Assembly: GCF_001431295.2 (NCBI RefSeq)
Contig: NZ_LKAJ02000001.1
Location: forward strand, 2,480,001-2,544,000
DNA length: 64,000 nucleotides
Direction of reading: 5' to 3'
From: Candidatus Berkiella aquae
GTDB taxonomy: Bacteria > Pseudomonadota > Gammaproteobacteria > Berkiellales > Berkiellaceae
A model generated the notes under the pieces. The model saw nothing but the letters and a program-made list of their open reading frames with translations. It was not told where the DNA came from and made no database searches. Both the position numbers and the translations under genes were made by a program. This document shows positions 8,815 through 18,212 of this stretch, piece by piece. The number at the start of each line of letters is the position of its first letter. Positions within the stretch are counted from its first letter, which is position 1.

Positions 8815-9915
8815 ATGAGCATTCTGAGCAGAACGCTATTCATTTGCGAAATCACCAAATTACCGCATCAAAATAGACAACCTATTTGCTACGTTCCTGA
8901 ATTAGCGGCATTGGTGAATATTATTCAGGCCAAGCATCAACAAACGCTATCCCCTGCTTTAAAGAAGCAATTTGAGACTATCGAAAAATTCAATCAACAA
9001 TATGGTGTTGGCGTTTTTCCACAGGGTATTCGTAGAACCAAAAATTTTGTTGAAGCGCTTTATAATGAATTACTAAAAAGTAATATTCCATTACCCCCTA
9101 ATATTAGCGAACTCGATTTACCCTTTATTATTAAAAATTATCAAAAGGTAAAGCAACATACCTTTAATCACGAAGTTAAAATTCACGTTGAACGTAAGCA
9201 TCTCTCTTTCTTTGCAAAATATTTGCCCTGGCTTGGCACCATGATTACTTTCACGTTAACCATGGGCTTAACAATTAGCACATTCACCAGCATGCTGGGT
9301 TGGGGATGGTCAATTACGCTACTTTCAATCTTTGGGCTCAGTAAATTTCTCACAAGCTATGCTGACATTTCAGGCGGCCCTGAGCGGCGTATGACTTTAT
9401 TAGGATTATGGCTAGATAGACTGAATTCAGAGCATTATAAACAATTCGGTAAATACTCACTGCCCAAAATTGCCTTAATCAGCTCAGTCATTGGGATCTT
9501 AGCCTGTAGTTCTCTGTTAACTTGGTATGGCGCTTGGCATTTAATTCGGTGTATGCAAGGCATGTCTTATTTGCCCAATATGATCGCGGTTACATTGGCA
9601 GGGATCTTTGCTTGGTCGAGCGCTGGCGCAAGTTTTGGACGCATTTATCAAGATTTATATCAGTTGTTATTTCATTATTTCTCTGCTCATTTTACCCTTG
9701 ATTCATTTAATGAACATGAAAAATTGGATATGCAAAAACTGCAACAACATTTCTCAACGAAAAATAAAGCATTGGTTTCATCGATTAAAAGCAAAGCCAC
9801 AATCACACCTTACCAGCAGCTTACTAAACAACAAGCAAAGAAATCTCTCCATAAAGAGGCAAACTTAAAACTAGACACAGAAATACCACTAAAGCGCAAA
9901 GCTCATTATCGTTAA
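8815..9915 (+). CDS. Multi-pass membrane protein of unknown function
   Basis: This 366-residue protein has a soluble N-terminal region of about 135 residues, hydrophobic helices at about 138-160, 163-182, 222-248 and 256-278, and a basic C-terminal tail (LKRKAHYR). No family is recognised. It is transcribed away from the ankyrin cluster and converges on uvrB with only two bases between the stops. Nothing in its context points to a role beyond the cytoplasmic membrane. Confidence 0.7.
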   Translation: MSILSRTLFICEITKLPHQNRQPICYVPELAALVNIIQAKHQQTLSPALKKQFETIEKFNQQYGVGVFPQGIRRTKNFVEALYNELLKSNIPLPPNISELDLPFIIKNYQKVKQHTFNHEVKIHVERKHLSFFAKYLPWLGTMITFTLTMGLTISTFTSMLGWGWSITLLSIFGLSKFLTSYADISGGPERRMTLLGLWLDRLNSEHYKQFGKYSLPKIALISSVIGILACSSLLTWYGAWHLIRCMQGMSYLPNMIAVTLAGIFAWSSAGASFGRIYQDLYQLLFHYFSAHFTLDSFNEHEKLDMQKLQQHFSTKNKALVSSIKSKATITPYQQLTKQQAKKSLHKEANLKLDTEIPLKRKAHYR

Positions 9916-9917
9916 CG

Positions 9918-11990
9918 TTATTTAAAGGCTGCGTCTTTTAACGCTTTAATTTCATCACGAATGGCAGCAGCTTGTTCAAATTCTAAGTTCTTCGCACACT
10001 CATACATTTTCGCATCCCAACGTTTAATTCGCTTGGTGATTTCATCAGGCGTAAACGCAGTGTGCGTTTCTCGAAATTGTCGGATCTCTTCCACCACTTC
10101 ATTAGGTGGTGCTTCTTTACGCGTTCGTTTAGCAACTTTCTGCTGCGATTGACGGGTAAAATAAGCTCCTTCCATAATGTCAGTAATGGCTTTTTTCACG
10201 CTGGCTGGGGTAATGTTATGCGCTTTATTATAAGCTTGCTGCTTGTTACGGCGTCTATCGGTTTCTTCCATTGCACGATGCATGCTACCCGTCACCTTAT
10301 CAGCATACAAAATGGCGGTGCCATTAATATGACGCGCTGCTCGTCCAATTGTTTGAATTAAAGAACGGGTTGAACGTAAAAAACCTTCTTTATCAGCATC
10401 AAAGATGGCAACCAAAGAAACCTCTGGCATATCCAACCCTTCTCGCAATAAATTGATCCCCACTAACACATCAAACACGCCAAGACGTAAGTCACGAATG
10501 ATTTCTACGCGCTCAACCGTTTCTATTTCAGAATGCAAATAACGTACTTTTACGCCCTGCTCTGCCAGATAATCACTTAGATCTTCCGCCATTCGTTTGG
10601 TTAAGGTGGTAATTAAAACCCTTTCTTTTACCGCAATTCGCTTGTGAATTTCTGATAAAACATCATCAACCTGATGGGCAACGGGTCGAATAATCACTTG
10701 CGGATCAATAAGGCCTGTAGGACGAACAATTTGTTCAATCGGTTTACCGGAGTGTTCTAATTCATAGTCACCCGGTGTTGCAGAAACATAAATAGTTTGT
10801 CTGATGATATTTTCAAACTCTTCAAAGCGTAATGGACGATTATCTAATGCCGATGGCAAACGAAAGCCATATTCCACTAAGGTTTCTTTACGGGAACGAT
10901 CGCCTTTATACATGGCACCAATCTGCGGCACCATCACATGCGATTCGTCTAAAATCATTAACGCTTCTTTCGGTAAATAATCGATTAACGTGGGTGGGGG
11001 ATCCCCGGGCTTGCGCCCTGATAGATGGCGAGAATAATTTTCAATCCCATTGCAATAACCTAGCTCCAACAACATTTCTATATCATATTGCGTACGTTCT
11101 TCTAAACGTTGTGCTTCTAATAATTTACTGTTATCACGTAATTCATCTAAGCGTTGTTTTAATTCCAATTTAATATTATCAACAGCATCTAATACTTGCT
11201 GACGAGGAGTCACATAGTGTGACTTAGGATAAATCGTAATACGGGGTACGGATTGTTGTACTTGTCCGGTTAATGGGTCAAAAATTGAAATACTATCAAT
11301 TTCATCACCAAATAACTCAATACGAACGGCGAGTTGATCAGACTCTGCAGGAAATACATCAATCACATCACCGCGTACGCGAAAAGTAGCTCGGCGTAAT
11401 TCCATATCATTACGGGTATACTGTAGTTCTGATAATCGTCTTAAAATTGCTCGCTGATCAATTTTTTCGCCACGACTTAAATGTAACATCATGGTCAGAT
11501 AAGATTGTGGATCGCCCAAACCATAAATAGCAGAAACCGTTGCCACAATAATGGCATCTTTTCGTTCTAATAAGGCTTTGGTTGCCGAAAGACGCATTTG
11601 CTCAATCTGTTCATTGATAGAAGCATCTTTTTCAATATAGGTATCAGAAGAAGGAACATACGCTTCCGGTTGATAGTAATCGTAATATGAAACAAAATAT
11701 TCAACCGCATTCTCAGGAAAAAAGCCTTTCATCTCACCATAAAGTTGTGCTGCCAAGGTTTTATTGGGCGCCAGAATTAAGGTGGGTCGTTGCAGCGTTT
11801 CGATGACTTTGGCAACGGTAAAGGTTTTACCTGAGCCTGTTACCCCTAACAAGGTTTGATGCAGCACTCCATCATCGATCCCTGCTAACAACGACGCGAT
11901 GGCTTGGGGTTGATCACCTGCGGGGGCAAAGCTTGTTGCCAATCTCAGTTTTTTACTCATTTTCTGCAAAATCTTATCAGTTCGACTCAA
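9918..11990 (-). CDS. uvrB: Excinuclease ABC subunit B
   Basis: UvrB is the damage-verifying helicase-like subunit of nucleotide excision repair. It is loaded by UvrA and positions UvrC for incision. Visible are Walker A GVTGSGKT (49-56), the beta-hairpin ([20 protein letters not shown]), the DESH box, helicase motif VI (QTIGRAARH), and the C-terminal UVR domain ([19 protein letters not shown]) that contacts UvrC. The open frame begins with a TTG codon at 11990. The ATG at 11960 ([11 protein letters not shown]) fits the family N-terminus better and gives 680 residues, close to the usual ~670. It is divergent from the aminotransferase gene, an arrangement also seen in other gammaproteobacteria. 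Confidence 0.97.
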   Translation of the reverse strand: MSRTDKILQKMSKKLRLATSFAPAGDQPQAIASLLAGIDDGVLHQTLLGVTGSGKTFTVAKVIETLQRPTLILAPNKTLAAQLYGEMKGFFPENAVEYFVSYYDYYQPEAYVPSSDTYIEKDASINEQIEQMRLSATKALLERKDAIIVATVSAIYGLGDPQSYLTMMLHLSRGEKIDQRAILRRLSELQYTRNDMELRRATFRVRGDVIDVFPAESDQLAVRIELFGDEIDSISIFDPLTGQVQQSVPRITIYPKSHYVTPRQQVLDAVDNIKLELKQRLDELRDNSKLLEAQRLEERTQYDIEMLLELGYCNGIENYSRHLSGRKPGDPPPTLIDYLPKEALMILDESHVMVPQIGAMYKGDRSRKETLVEYGFRLPSALDNRPLRFEEFENIIRQTIYVSATPGDYELEHSGKPIEQIVRPTGLIDPQVIIRPVAHQVDDVLSEIHKRIAVKERVLITTLTKRMAEDLSDYLAEQGVKVRYLHSEIETVERVEIIRDLRLGVFDVLVGINLLREGLDMPEVSLVAIFDADKEGFLRSTRSLIQTIGRAARHINGTAILYADKVTGSMHRAMEETDRRRNKQQAYNKAHNITPASVKKAITDIMEGAYFTRQSQQKVAKRTRKEAPPNEVVEEIRQFRETHTAFTPDEITKRIKRWDAKMYECAKNLEFEQAAAIRDEIKALKDAAFK

Positions 11991-12039
11991 CTATGGCATA
12001 TTATCGCATTTTTATGATTATAATGATGAGGGTACTCGA

Positions 12040-13233
12040 TTGGACATCCAACTTGCAAGTCGCGTTAAGCGCATTAAGCCGTCTCCCACGCTCGCTGTCA
12101 CACAACGGGCTGCCGAATTACAAGCGGCAGGTCAAGATATTGTCAGCCTAGGTGCAGGTGAACCCGATTTCGATACCCCCACTCATATCAAAGAAGCCGC
12201 CATTAAAGCGATTAAAGATGGCAAAACGAAATATACCGCAGTAGATGGGATCCCTAGCTTAAAAGATGCGATTATCGATAAATTGCAATCGTTTAATGGC
12301 TTAGATTACACCCGAGATCAAGTGATTGTTTCCACCGGTGGCAAACAATGCATTTACAATCTGTTACAGGCGGTTATTCAAGAAGGCGATGAAGTGATCA
12401 TCCCAGCGCCTTATTGGGTATCATACCCGGATATGGTTTTACTGGCCGATGGTGTTCCGGTCTTCATCCCTACCGATATGGCGGCTCGCTTTAAAATCAC
12501 GCCAGAGCAACTGGAAGCGGCTATTACGCCCAAAACCCGCATGCTCATTATCAATAGCCCCTCTAACCCCAGCGGGATGTCTTATACGCATGCTGAATTG
12601 AAAGCATTGGCGAATGTCTTATTGAAGCATCCCAATATTCTCATTGCGACCGACGATATGTATGAGCATATTCTGTGGACAAAAGAGCCCTTTGCCAACA
12701 TTGCTATGGTCTGCCCTGATTTGCTCGATAGAACCATCGTATTAAGCGGCGTCTCCAAAGTTTACTCCATGACGGGATGGCGTATTGGCTATGCCAGTGG
12801 CCCTACCACCATCATCAAAGCCATGAATAAAATCCAAAGCCAAAGCACTTCAAATCCAACCTCTATTTCGCAATATGCAGCAGAAGCTGCTTTAAGAGGT
12901 AATATGGATTCCGTGCATGAAATGGTTACAGTCTTTAAAAAGCGCCACGACTTCTTGGTGGAACAACTCAATGCCATTGAAGGTATTCAATGTGCACCTG
13001 GTGACGGTACCTTCTACGCTTTCGCCCGTGTCCAAGATGTCATTGATCGCATGCCTTTAATTAATTCAGATATTCAACTATCAGAGCATTTAATTAGCGT
13101 TGCCGGTCTTGCCCTGGTACCCGGCTCTGCATTTGGTGCTGATGGCTACGTGCGTTTATCTTTTGCTACTAGCATGGAAACGCTAGAAAAAGCGGTAGAA
13201 CGCTTAAAGCGTGGTTGTGAAGTCACCCTTTAG
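12040..13233 (+). CDS. aspC: Aspartate aminotransferase (class I, PLP-dependent)
   Basis: This enzyme transfers the amino group between aspartate and 2-oxoglutarate. Its 397 residues carry the type-I fold signatures: SLGAGEPDFDTP, the cofactor-binding SPSNPSG, the PLP lysine in SGVSKVYSMTGWRIGY, and the C-terminal RLSFATS with the carboxylate-binding arginine. The start is TTG at 12040 with a GAGGG ribosome site 8 bases before it, and MDIQLASRV matches the family N-terminus. It diverges from uvrB with about 50-80 bases shared for promoters and is followed by a hairpin and tRNA-Asn. Confidence 0.93.
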   Translation: MDIQLASRVKRIKPSPTLAVTQRAAELQAAGQDIVSLGAGEPDFDTPTHIKEAAIKAIKDGKTKYTAVDGIPSLKDAIIDKLQSFNGLDYTRDQVIVSTGGKQCIYNLLQAVIQEGDEVIIPAPYWVSYPDMVLLADGVPVFIPTDMAARFKITPEQLEAAITPKTRMLIINSPSNPSGMSYTHAELKALANVLLKHPNILIATDDMYEHILWTKEPFANIAMVCPDLLDRTIVLSGVSKVYSMTGWRIGYASGPTTIIKAMNKIQSQSTSNPTSISQYAAEAALRGNMDSVHEMVTVFKKRHDFLVEQLNAIEGIQCAPGDGTFYAFARVQDVIDRMPLINSDIQLSEHLISVAGLALVPGSAFGADGYVRLSFATSMETLEKAVERLKRGCEVTL

Positions 13234-13249
13234 TATTATGGATATTATG

Positions 13250-13275
13250 GAGCCGCTACTTCGTACTGGCGGCTC
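13250..13275 (+). terminator. Hairpin after aspartate aminotransferase
   Basis: Inverted repeat GAGCCGC / GCGGCTC with a 12-base loop, 16 bases after the stop codon and before tRNA-Asn. The U-tract is short, so termination strength is uncertain. Confidence 0.5.
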
Positions 13276-13337
13276 TTAAAAATATCGTCTTGACTTAAGG
13301 TGTAGGTGAAAGTACTATCTTGGCCCTACGAGACAAT

Positions 13338-13413
13338 TCCCCGATAGCTCAGTCGGTAGAGCAAATGACTGTTAATCATTGGGTCGCAGGTTCGAGTCCT
13401 GCTCGGGGAGCCA
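13338..13413 (+). tRNA. tRNA-Asn (GTT), integration site of the downstream island
   Basis: The cloverleaf starts TCCCCGA and ends TCGGGGA-G-CCA. It has D-arm GCTCAGTCGGTAGAGC, anticodon loop CTGTTAA (anticodon GTT) and T-arm GGTTCGAGTCC, 76 nt with encoded CCA. Its 3' end (GCTCGGGGAGCCA) recurs at about 19.51, 28.88 and 29.97 kb, marking it as the attachment site of the accessory island. Confidence 0.95.
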
Positions 13414-13545
13414 ACTTACTAATGCTACCTAATGTCTTCAAAATCTACACTTTCATCTTTAGAACTCATACCTCATCAAGCGTTACTATTTTAATCTTTT
13501 TTTATTTCTAGAGTTCATGGAACACCCCTGGCCAGTTAGAAATAA
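13400..13545. repeat. attL-type segment: tRNA-Asn 3' end plus ~130 bp, repeated at 19.5 kb
   Basis: From GCTCGGGGAGCCA onward, about 130 bases (ACTTACTAAT..., TCTACACTTTC, TTATTTCTAG..., ACACCCCTGG) are recognisably similar to 19508-19640. The repeat therefore extends well beyond the tRNA end, as left by tandem or successive insertions that each carried the same end sequence. Confidence 0.7.
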
Positions 13546-13672
13546 TCAACCACAATAAAGTTTCTTTCTTCACTAAGTTCTCTCTTTGGGGTTTCGCATA
13601 ACCTAAACTCACCTTAGATATGTTAATCAATGGTAATCAAATAAATTTGGTCAACTATATTGCAACTGGTTA

Positions 13673-14178
13673 ATGAAAAACCTAAATACTTGTGTGGAAT
13701 CCCCAAACAAAATGTGTACCTTAAATGAATATATAAATACACATGATATACAGCATATTCTTTTAGGGAATGGCTTCAGCAAACAGATTTTTGATGGGTT
13801 TGATTGGCATAGTCTTGTAGATGGGTGTACAGAAATAGCTGATCTTCAAGAAAAATATGAAGAACAAAATTTAGAAATATTTATTGACACTCACGCAAAC
13901 GATGAAGAAAAAAAATAATTATTAGTAAATTTATTGATTTTTTTAAAGAAACCATCCAAATGGTATAAAGGTAAAAGGCAATCGCATAAAAAATTATGAA
14001 TGCATTATTGAAACATTAAAAGTTAAATCTATATTTACTTTAAATTATGACATGCTCATTTATTGGGAATTGTTGCAGTAGCAGCTAAAAATGATAAATT
14101 TCGTGATGGATTTTGTAACAATCTAGCTTTTGCACACTATTGTTTTAATAACTTCGATGGTACGGCCATATACTACAA
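13673..14178 (+). pseudogene. DUF4917-family gene, broken
   Basis: The first part (MKNLNTCVES...) carries ILLGNGFSKQIFDGFDW, the family's N-terminal nucleotide-fold-like motif, and stops at 13918 after 81 residues. Pieces in other frames follow at about 13980-14180: SIFTLNYDMLIYWELL and KFRDGFCNN, which are the next family landmarks. Several frameshifts and stops separate them, so this is a decayed gene. DUF4917 genes occur mostly in accessory and defence islands (family knowledge); their biochemical role is not established. It is the first gene after the integration site. Confidence 0.65.
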
Positions 14179-14505
14179 ATGGTAGATGAATTATACTTGA
14201 AATTTATATCTTTTTATCAAGCCATTAGTTTCGACGATCAGATTAGATTTGCGCATGAAGAGTTAATCAAAAAAGAAGTTACAATTGATTTTTACAACAT
14301 AATATTTGATGAATATCAAGATTTTAATAATGTTGAAAATGAATTTATTAAACTTCTTTCTTTCAACATGAAAAGCACATTATTTGCTGGTGATGATGAT
14401 CAAGTTTTGTATGCTTCATTAAAAGGAATCTCAGGGCATCGAAAAGGATCATTAATTTTCTTGAACGGGTTCATCAATGAGTTGCAAAGAGCTTGCCTTG
14501 ATTAA
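14179..14505 (+). pseudogene. UvrD/Rep-type helicase fragment
   Basis: About 108 residues are open. They contain a Walker B box (IIFDEYQDFNNVE) and motif III (LFAGDDDQVLYA), the order and spacing seen in superfamily 1 UvrD-like helicases. The Walker A region upstream and motifs IV-VI downstream are missing, so this is an internal fragment. It follows the DUF4917 remnant, and both look like leftovers of a defence-type cluster. Confidence 0.65.
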
Positions 14506-14643
14506 GGTGTATTTACATCTACGGTTAATCTGAAATTGTCGCCATCTCACCCCCTCTTATTAGCAGAGTAATAGCCATAAAATATAGAATAACGACATTT
14601 CAATAAATGATATCGAATGTCATAAAGCTTCGGAGCAGCAATA

Positions 14644-16473
14644 GTGATTGCCGAACAATTTTATCAAAATCAAATCAACAAACTTAAAGCAGCTTTGTTA
14701 AGTAATAACGTAGCCTTACCCAATGCTGTTTGGTTATGTGATTTGATGTCCAAAAAGATGCTGATGCATGCTAATCTGTTGCAAACATATAAAGAAAAAC
14801 GCACAAATGGTTGGAAAGTCGACCCCATCAATCCTGTTGACTATTTAAAACAAATAAAGTCTCCTAATAGCATTATTTTAATCGATACGCCACATACACT
14901 TCTTCAAAATTCTTTTTATTCATTTGAATATGTCGGTGAAATTTGTGAATTAGTGGGCAATCATCGATTAATGGAAAATACTATTCTTTCTCCAGAAAGA
15001 TTAGCCTTGTTCTACATGACTGCCTTCATTGTAACTGAAATTCAACGGGATCCTAAAGCTAAAGACGAAGAAAAACGTCCTGAGGATGATTTAAGTGAAA
15101 TGGTTTTCAACACATTTTATCCGGCAGTGTTAAAAGCACTTGATTCTAGTGAATATAAGTTGAAGATTAAAATGTGTAATCAGGATATTGATGATTACCT
15201 TAAAGATACTTTGGATATATGTGTTAAATATAAGATGGATTTGCCACTAATTTTAAGTCAATTAAATGATGAAAAACTTATAGAATATATAAAATATTGC
15301 TCAAACTTACAAGATCGCTCAAGGCAAAACAAATGTGAATTAGGAGCTATGCTTAAGGATGTTTTACCTAAAGCACTGCACACTAAGATTTATAATGATT
15401 TGATGAATGAAACAGTGGCTAAAATTGTTGAAGAAGTCGGTAATCAAATTATCGATGAAAATAATTATCCCAGAATGGCCTTAGTAGCTGGCAAAGATAG
15501 GCATACATTCATGATTGTTGGCGCGCCTGCTTGTGGCAAAGGAAGTGGAGTTCTCAAAGCAGCTAATGTTGTTAAACAAAATGGCTTTGAGTGGAGAAAT
15601 GTGTGCAAAATAAATACCGATGATCATCGTCATATTGTAAGTCAAGGTTTCAAATTAGGCGAGGATGCAAGAAATTATGCTCAGTTAAATAATCTCGAAG
15701 CAATGATGATTAGTAGAATAGCCACAAAAAGATACGAGCAAAAAGTAAAAAATGGAGAGGCACCACATTTACTTTTAGATACCGTTTTACCAACCATGGG
15801 CAAGTTTAAACTGTGTTTGCAAAACAATGCGCAAATGCATTTATATGTTGTTTCAGCACCCGTGGATGTATCTATAAACAGAATGATGTTGCGAGGCCAA
15901 AAAACGGAACGTTATGTTAGTTCAACGTTTTTAATTGAATCACATAAGTACGTAAGTGCAGATTTTATCGAAAATATAGCTAAACTTTCTCAAGAGGGTG
16001 AAAACATTGACTTTGTTATCTTGGATACAGATGTACCTTTTGGCACAGATCCACTTGTTGTTATGTGTGGTGACAGCCGTAGAAAAGTAATCGAAGTTGT
16101 TGATCAACAAAAAGTTGCCTATTTTTACGGAAAGAAAAACATTAATACCCAAGGAAGAAGTATGAAGGAATTATATACTGATCTAGATGGCAATGTGATT
16201 AATGAGTTTGATGATTCATATATTGAAAAATTATGCCTCGCAGGATTCAAGGTAGATGGTGTAAAAGCAGTGAGTGAAGATAGTGTTAATTTAAATGCAA
16301 ATGATGATGCCCAAACTTTGATATTTAACACAAATGTTTACTCAAGTAATAGCAAATCAACATTTCTGAATGTAAATAAAACCTTAGATAATGACGATAA
16401 TGATATCATAGAAGTTTCTACTGACTACGGTGAAGAACTGTGCCTAAAAGAGTCAACCCCTCGCTTTGATTAA
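14644..16473 (+). CDS. Zeta-toxin-like P-loop kinase domain protein, candidate effector
   Basis: This 609-residue protein has an all-helical N-terminal half without a recognised domain. A P-loop domain follows: Walker A-like GAPACGKG at 293-300, KINTDDHRHIV with acidic D326/D327 where zeta kinases keep a substrate-binding Asp, and later RMMLRGQKTER like the arginine-bearing lid of such kinases. The last 150 residues are Asn/Asp-rich. The start is GTG at 14644 (MIAEQFYQ). Zeta-like folds phosphorylate small molecules such as UDP-sugars. With its long extra N-terminus and no antitoxin neighbour, an effector is more likely than a toxin-antitoxin kinase (inference). Confidence 0.6.
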   Translation: MIAEQFYQNQINKLKAALLSNNVALPNAVWLCDLMSKKMLMHANLLQTYKEKRTNGWKVDPINPVDYLKQIKSPNSIILIDTPHTLLQNSFYSFEYVGEICELVGNHRLMENTILSPERLALFYMTAFIVTEIQRDPKAKDEEKRPEDDLSEMVFNTFYPAVLKALDSSEYKLKIKMCNQDIDDYLKDTLDICVKYKMDLPLILSQLNDEKLIEYIKYCSNLQDRSRQNKCELGAMLKDVLPKALHTKIYNDLMNETVAKIVEEVGNQIIDENNYPRMALVAGKDRHTFMIVGAPACGKGSGVLKAANVVKQNGFEWRNVCKINTDDHRHIVSQGFKLGEDARNYAQLNNLEAMMISRIATKRYEQKVKNGEAPHLLLDTVLPTMGKFKLCLQNNAQMHLYVVSAPVDVSINRMMLRGQKTERYVSSTFLIESHKYVSADFIENIAKLSQEGENIDFVILDTDVPFGTDPLVVMCGDSRRKVIEVVDQQKVAYFYGKKNINTQGRSMKELYTDLDGNVINEFDDSYIEKLCLAGFKVDGVKAVSEDSVNLNANDDAQTLIFNTNVYSSNSKSTFLNVNKTLDNDDNDIIEVSTDYGEELCLKESTPRFD

Positions 16474-16625
16474 TGACACTTGCGTTTATATAACTTTTAT
16501 TAATAAATTCTAAAATTTCAAGATTATTGCCTTGTAGATATCTCACAAACGGCGATTAAATTAAGCGATTATTTAATAATTAACAACTACTACTTCCTTA
16601 TAAATTGATTATTTGAGTATAAATA

Positions 16626-16847
16626 TTATTTATAATGGCGCAATGAAGCTAATGCATTAAATCTACAACACCCCGCTCGATAAATTATTCTGATCCCAAC
16701 AAAGGCAAGTACAAAAATGTCGATACATTTATGCCTTGTGTTGTGATTGGTTACGCTCGGGTCTTCGAGTTTTGAGAAGTGATTTAGAAAATCAGCGATT
16801 AACATGCCGTTTATCCTTAATAAGTCGAAATATTTATTATCTAACAA
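16626..16847 (-). pseudogene. ISAs1-family transposase N-terminal remnant
   Basis: About 70 codons are open. FLNHFSKLEDPSVTNHNTRHKC continues into an IDIFVLAFVGI stretch, which resembles the N-terminus of ISAs1/H-repeat transposases (HF..L.DPR...T.KH.L.DI). The catalytic DDE part is absent. It is an insertion-sequence stub inside the accessory island. Confidence 0.5.
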
Positions 16848-16985
16848 GGGCAGTTATCCAGCATTGCGTTGATCTATGGCTGATATTTTTAAGTTTTGGT
16901 GTGATTGTGCTCACATCCGTGCAGGTAAACCCGTGCAATAGCCCTGTCGGAGATGTGCCTAATCACACTAGAAATATCTATTTGA

Positions 16986-17498
16986 CAATCTTATAATCAA
17001 GTTGACTACCATATTTATGGTAAAGATGTTGAAGATGTCGTTAAAAGTGAAATTTCTCCTATTAGTAAAACGACAAATAAAATTGACCCTATTGACAATA
17101 TTCATGAAATGTTAAAAAAGATCAACATTAAGAACCGCTACGATACTACAAGAGTAAAAAAGAACATTATAGGAACTGCGTTCTTTAAAAGCCATCAGCG
17201 TCAGGAACGAAATATGCAAATCACAGATTTGCAAAACAACATCGATAACGCTGCAAAATTGCTTAAAAATGGCGCTGAAGCTACGTTGGTATTTGTAGGT
17301 CTTGATACTAAAATTAATAATTTATTAAACACTATTGAAAATGAAACAAAACTACTAGGAAAATCTAAATTACAAAAAGTAATCATAGATCTCAAAAAAG
17401 ATATTAACTGCATGAAAAAGGAATTAGGAATTCCCATTGATGAATACGAAATGGCCAGTGTTAAGAAACGTTCTGGTCCTCCACGTAATCAATCATAA
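16986..17498 (+). pseudogene. 5'-truncated gene, C-terminal part of an unknown protein
   Basis: The frame is open from just after a TGA at about 16983, although the first ATG is at 17109. It reads NQVDYHIYGKDVEDVVKSEI before the ATG and continues through helical, Lys-rich sequence to GPPRNQS. The absence of an upstream start and the adjoining insertion-sequence stub suggest that the 5' part was lost. From the ATG alone it would be a 129-residue coiled-coil-like protein. No family is recognised. Confidence 0.45.
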
Positions 17499-17738
17499 AT
17501 GATACAGCATTTCACCCTGTAGGCGAATAATTGAATCAAGGCATAGTATAATTATAGTTTTTTATGTGCCCACACGGTATCCATTATTACAGCCATGATT
17601 ATTGCTGGAACTCTTTTATTTTTTAATGGTTATATCTGGTTTTCGGTAAATCGAGATTTTCTCATTACATTCCTTCAGGGGCATAGTTTGCCCGGAGAAC
17701 TCTAGTTATCAATGGCTCAATTATAAGGGGGGATTACA

Positions 17739-18047
17739 ATTCTAGATAATGCCGGTTATCATAAAAGTGAAAAGATTCAAAAATATTTAAAGAAAAATAA
17801 ATGGGTTAAACTAATTTTTCTGCCTCCCTATTGTCCACATTTGAATCTAATAGAGCATGTTTGAAAATACTTTAAGCAAAGTGTGATTTATAATCGATAT
17901 TACGCAGATTTTGCTAACTTCAAGCAGGCATGTGCCCATTTTTTGCAGAGTAATCATCGCAAAAAATTTGCAACTTTGTTAACAGAAAAATTTCACTTAG
18001 TGCACAAAAATTGGAGTATGTTAACTCCTAATTTTGGTATAGCTTGA
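17739..18047 (+). pseudogene. IS630-family transposase C-terminal remnant
   Basis: The translation gives ILDNAGYHKSEKIQKYL, then LIFLPPYCPHLNLIEHV, a stop codon where the family has Trp, and KYFKQSVIYNRYYADF. These are the second and third catalytic acidic regions (DNAGxH and LPPYxPxLNxIExxW) of IS630/Tc1-type DDE transposases. The N-terminal half is lost and an in-frame TGA is present. This is a dead insertion sequence. Confidence 0.85.
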
Positions 18048-18059
18048 GTATATAGTTGT

Positions 18060-18212
18060 CTAGCCTTCCCGCAATCTTTGTACTTGTAACGCGCCTAATG
18101 AAGCACCCGTAGAAAAATTGCCATTATCGTCAAAAACCATAGAACGTATTCCTTGTAATTTTTTTATAAATTTTTTTCGTCTTGAATTCTGGAATATTTT
18201 ATGAAATTTCAT
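18060..18212 (-). CDS. Short ORF overlapping the fic stop, probably a gene remnant
   Basis: The ATG at 18212 lies inside the last codons of fic, a 14-base overlap. It opens 50 codons: MKFHKIFQNSRRKKFIKK, then GIRSMVFDDNGNFSTGASLG. It may be a coupled small gene or the C-terminal tail of a lost protein next to the IS630 stub. No family is recognised. Confidence 0.3.
   Translation of the reverse strand: MKFHKIFQNSRRKKFIKKLQGIRSMVFDDNGNFSTGASLGALQVQRLREG

Noticed and set aside
13320-13511. Plus-strand 63-codon frame containing tRNA-Asn
   Set aside because: It runs through the tRNA gene and the att repeat; equivalent frames at 19394-19648 and 29836-30036 arise from copies of the same non-coding repeat.
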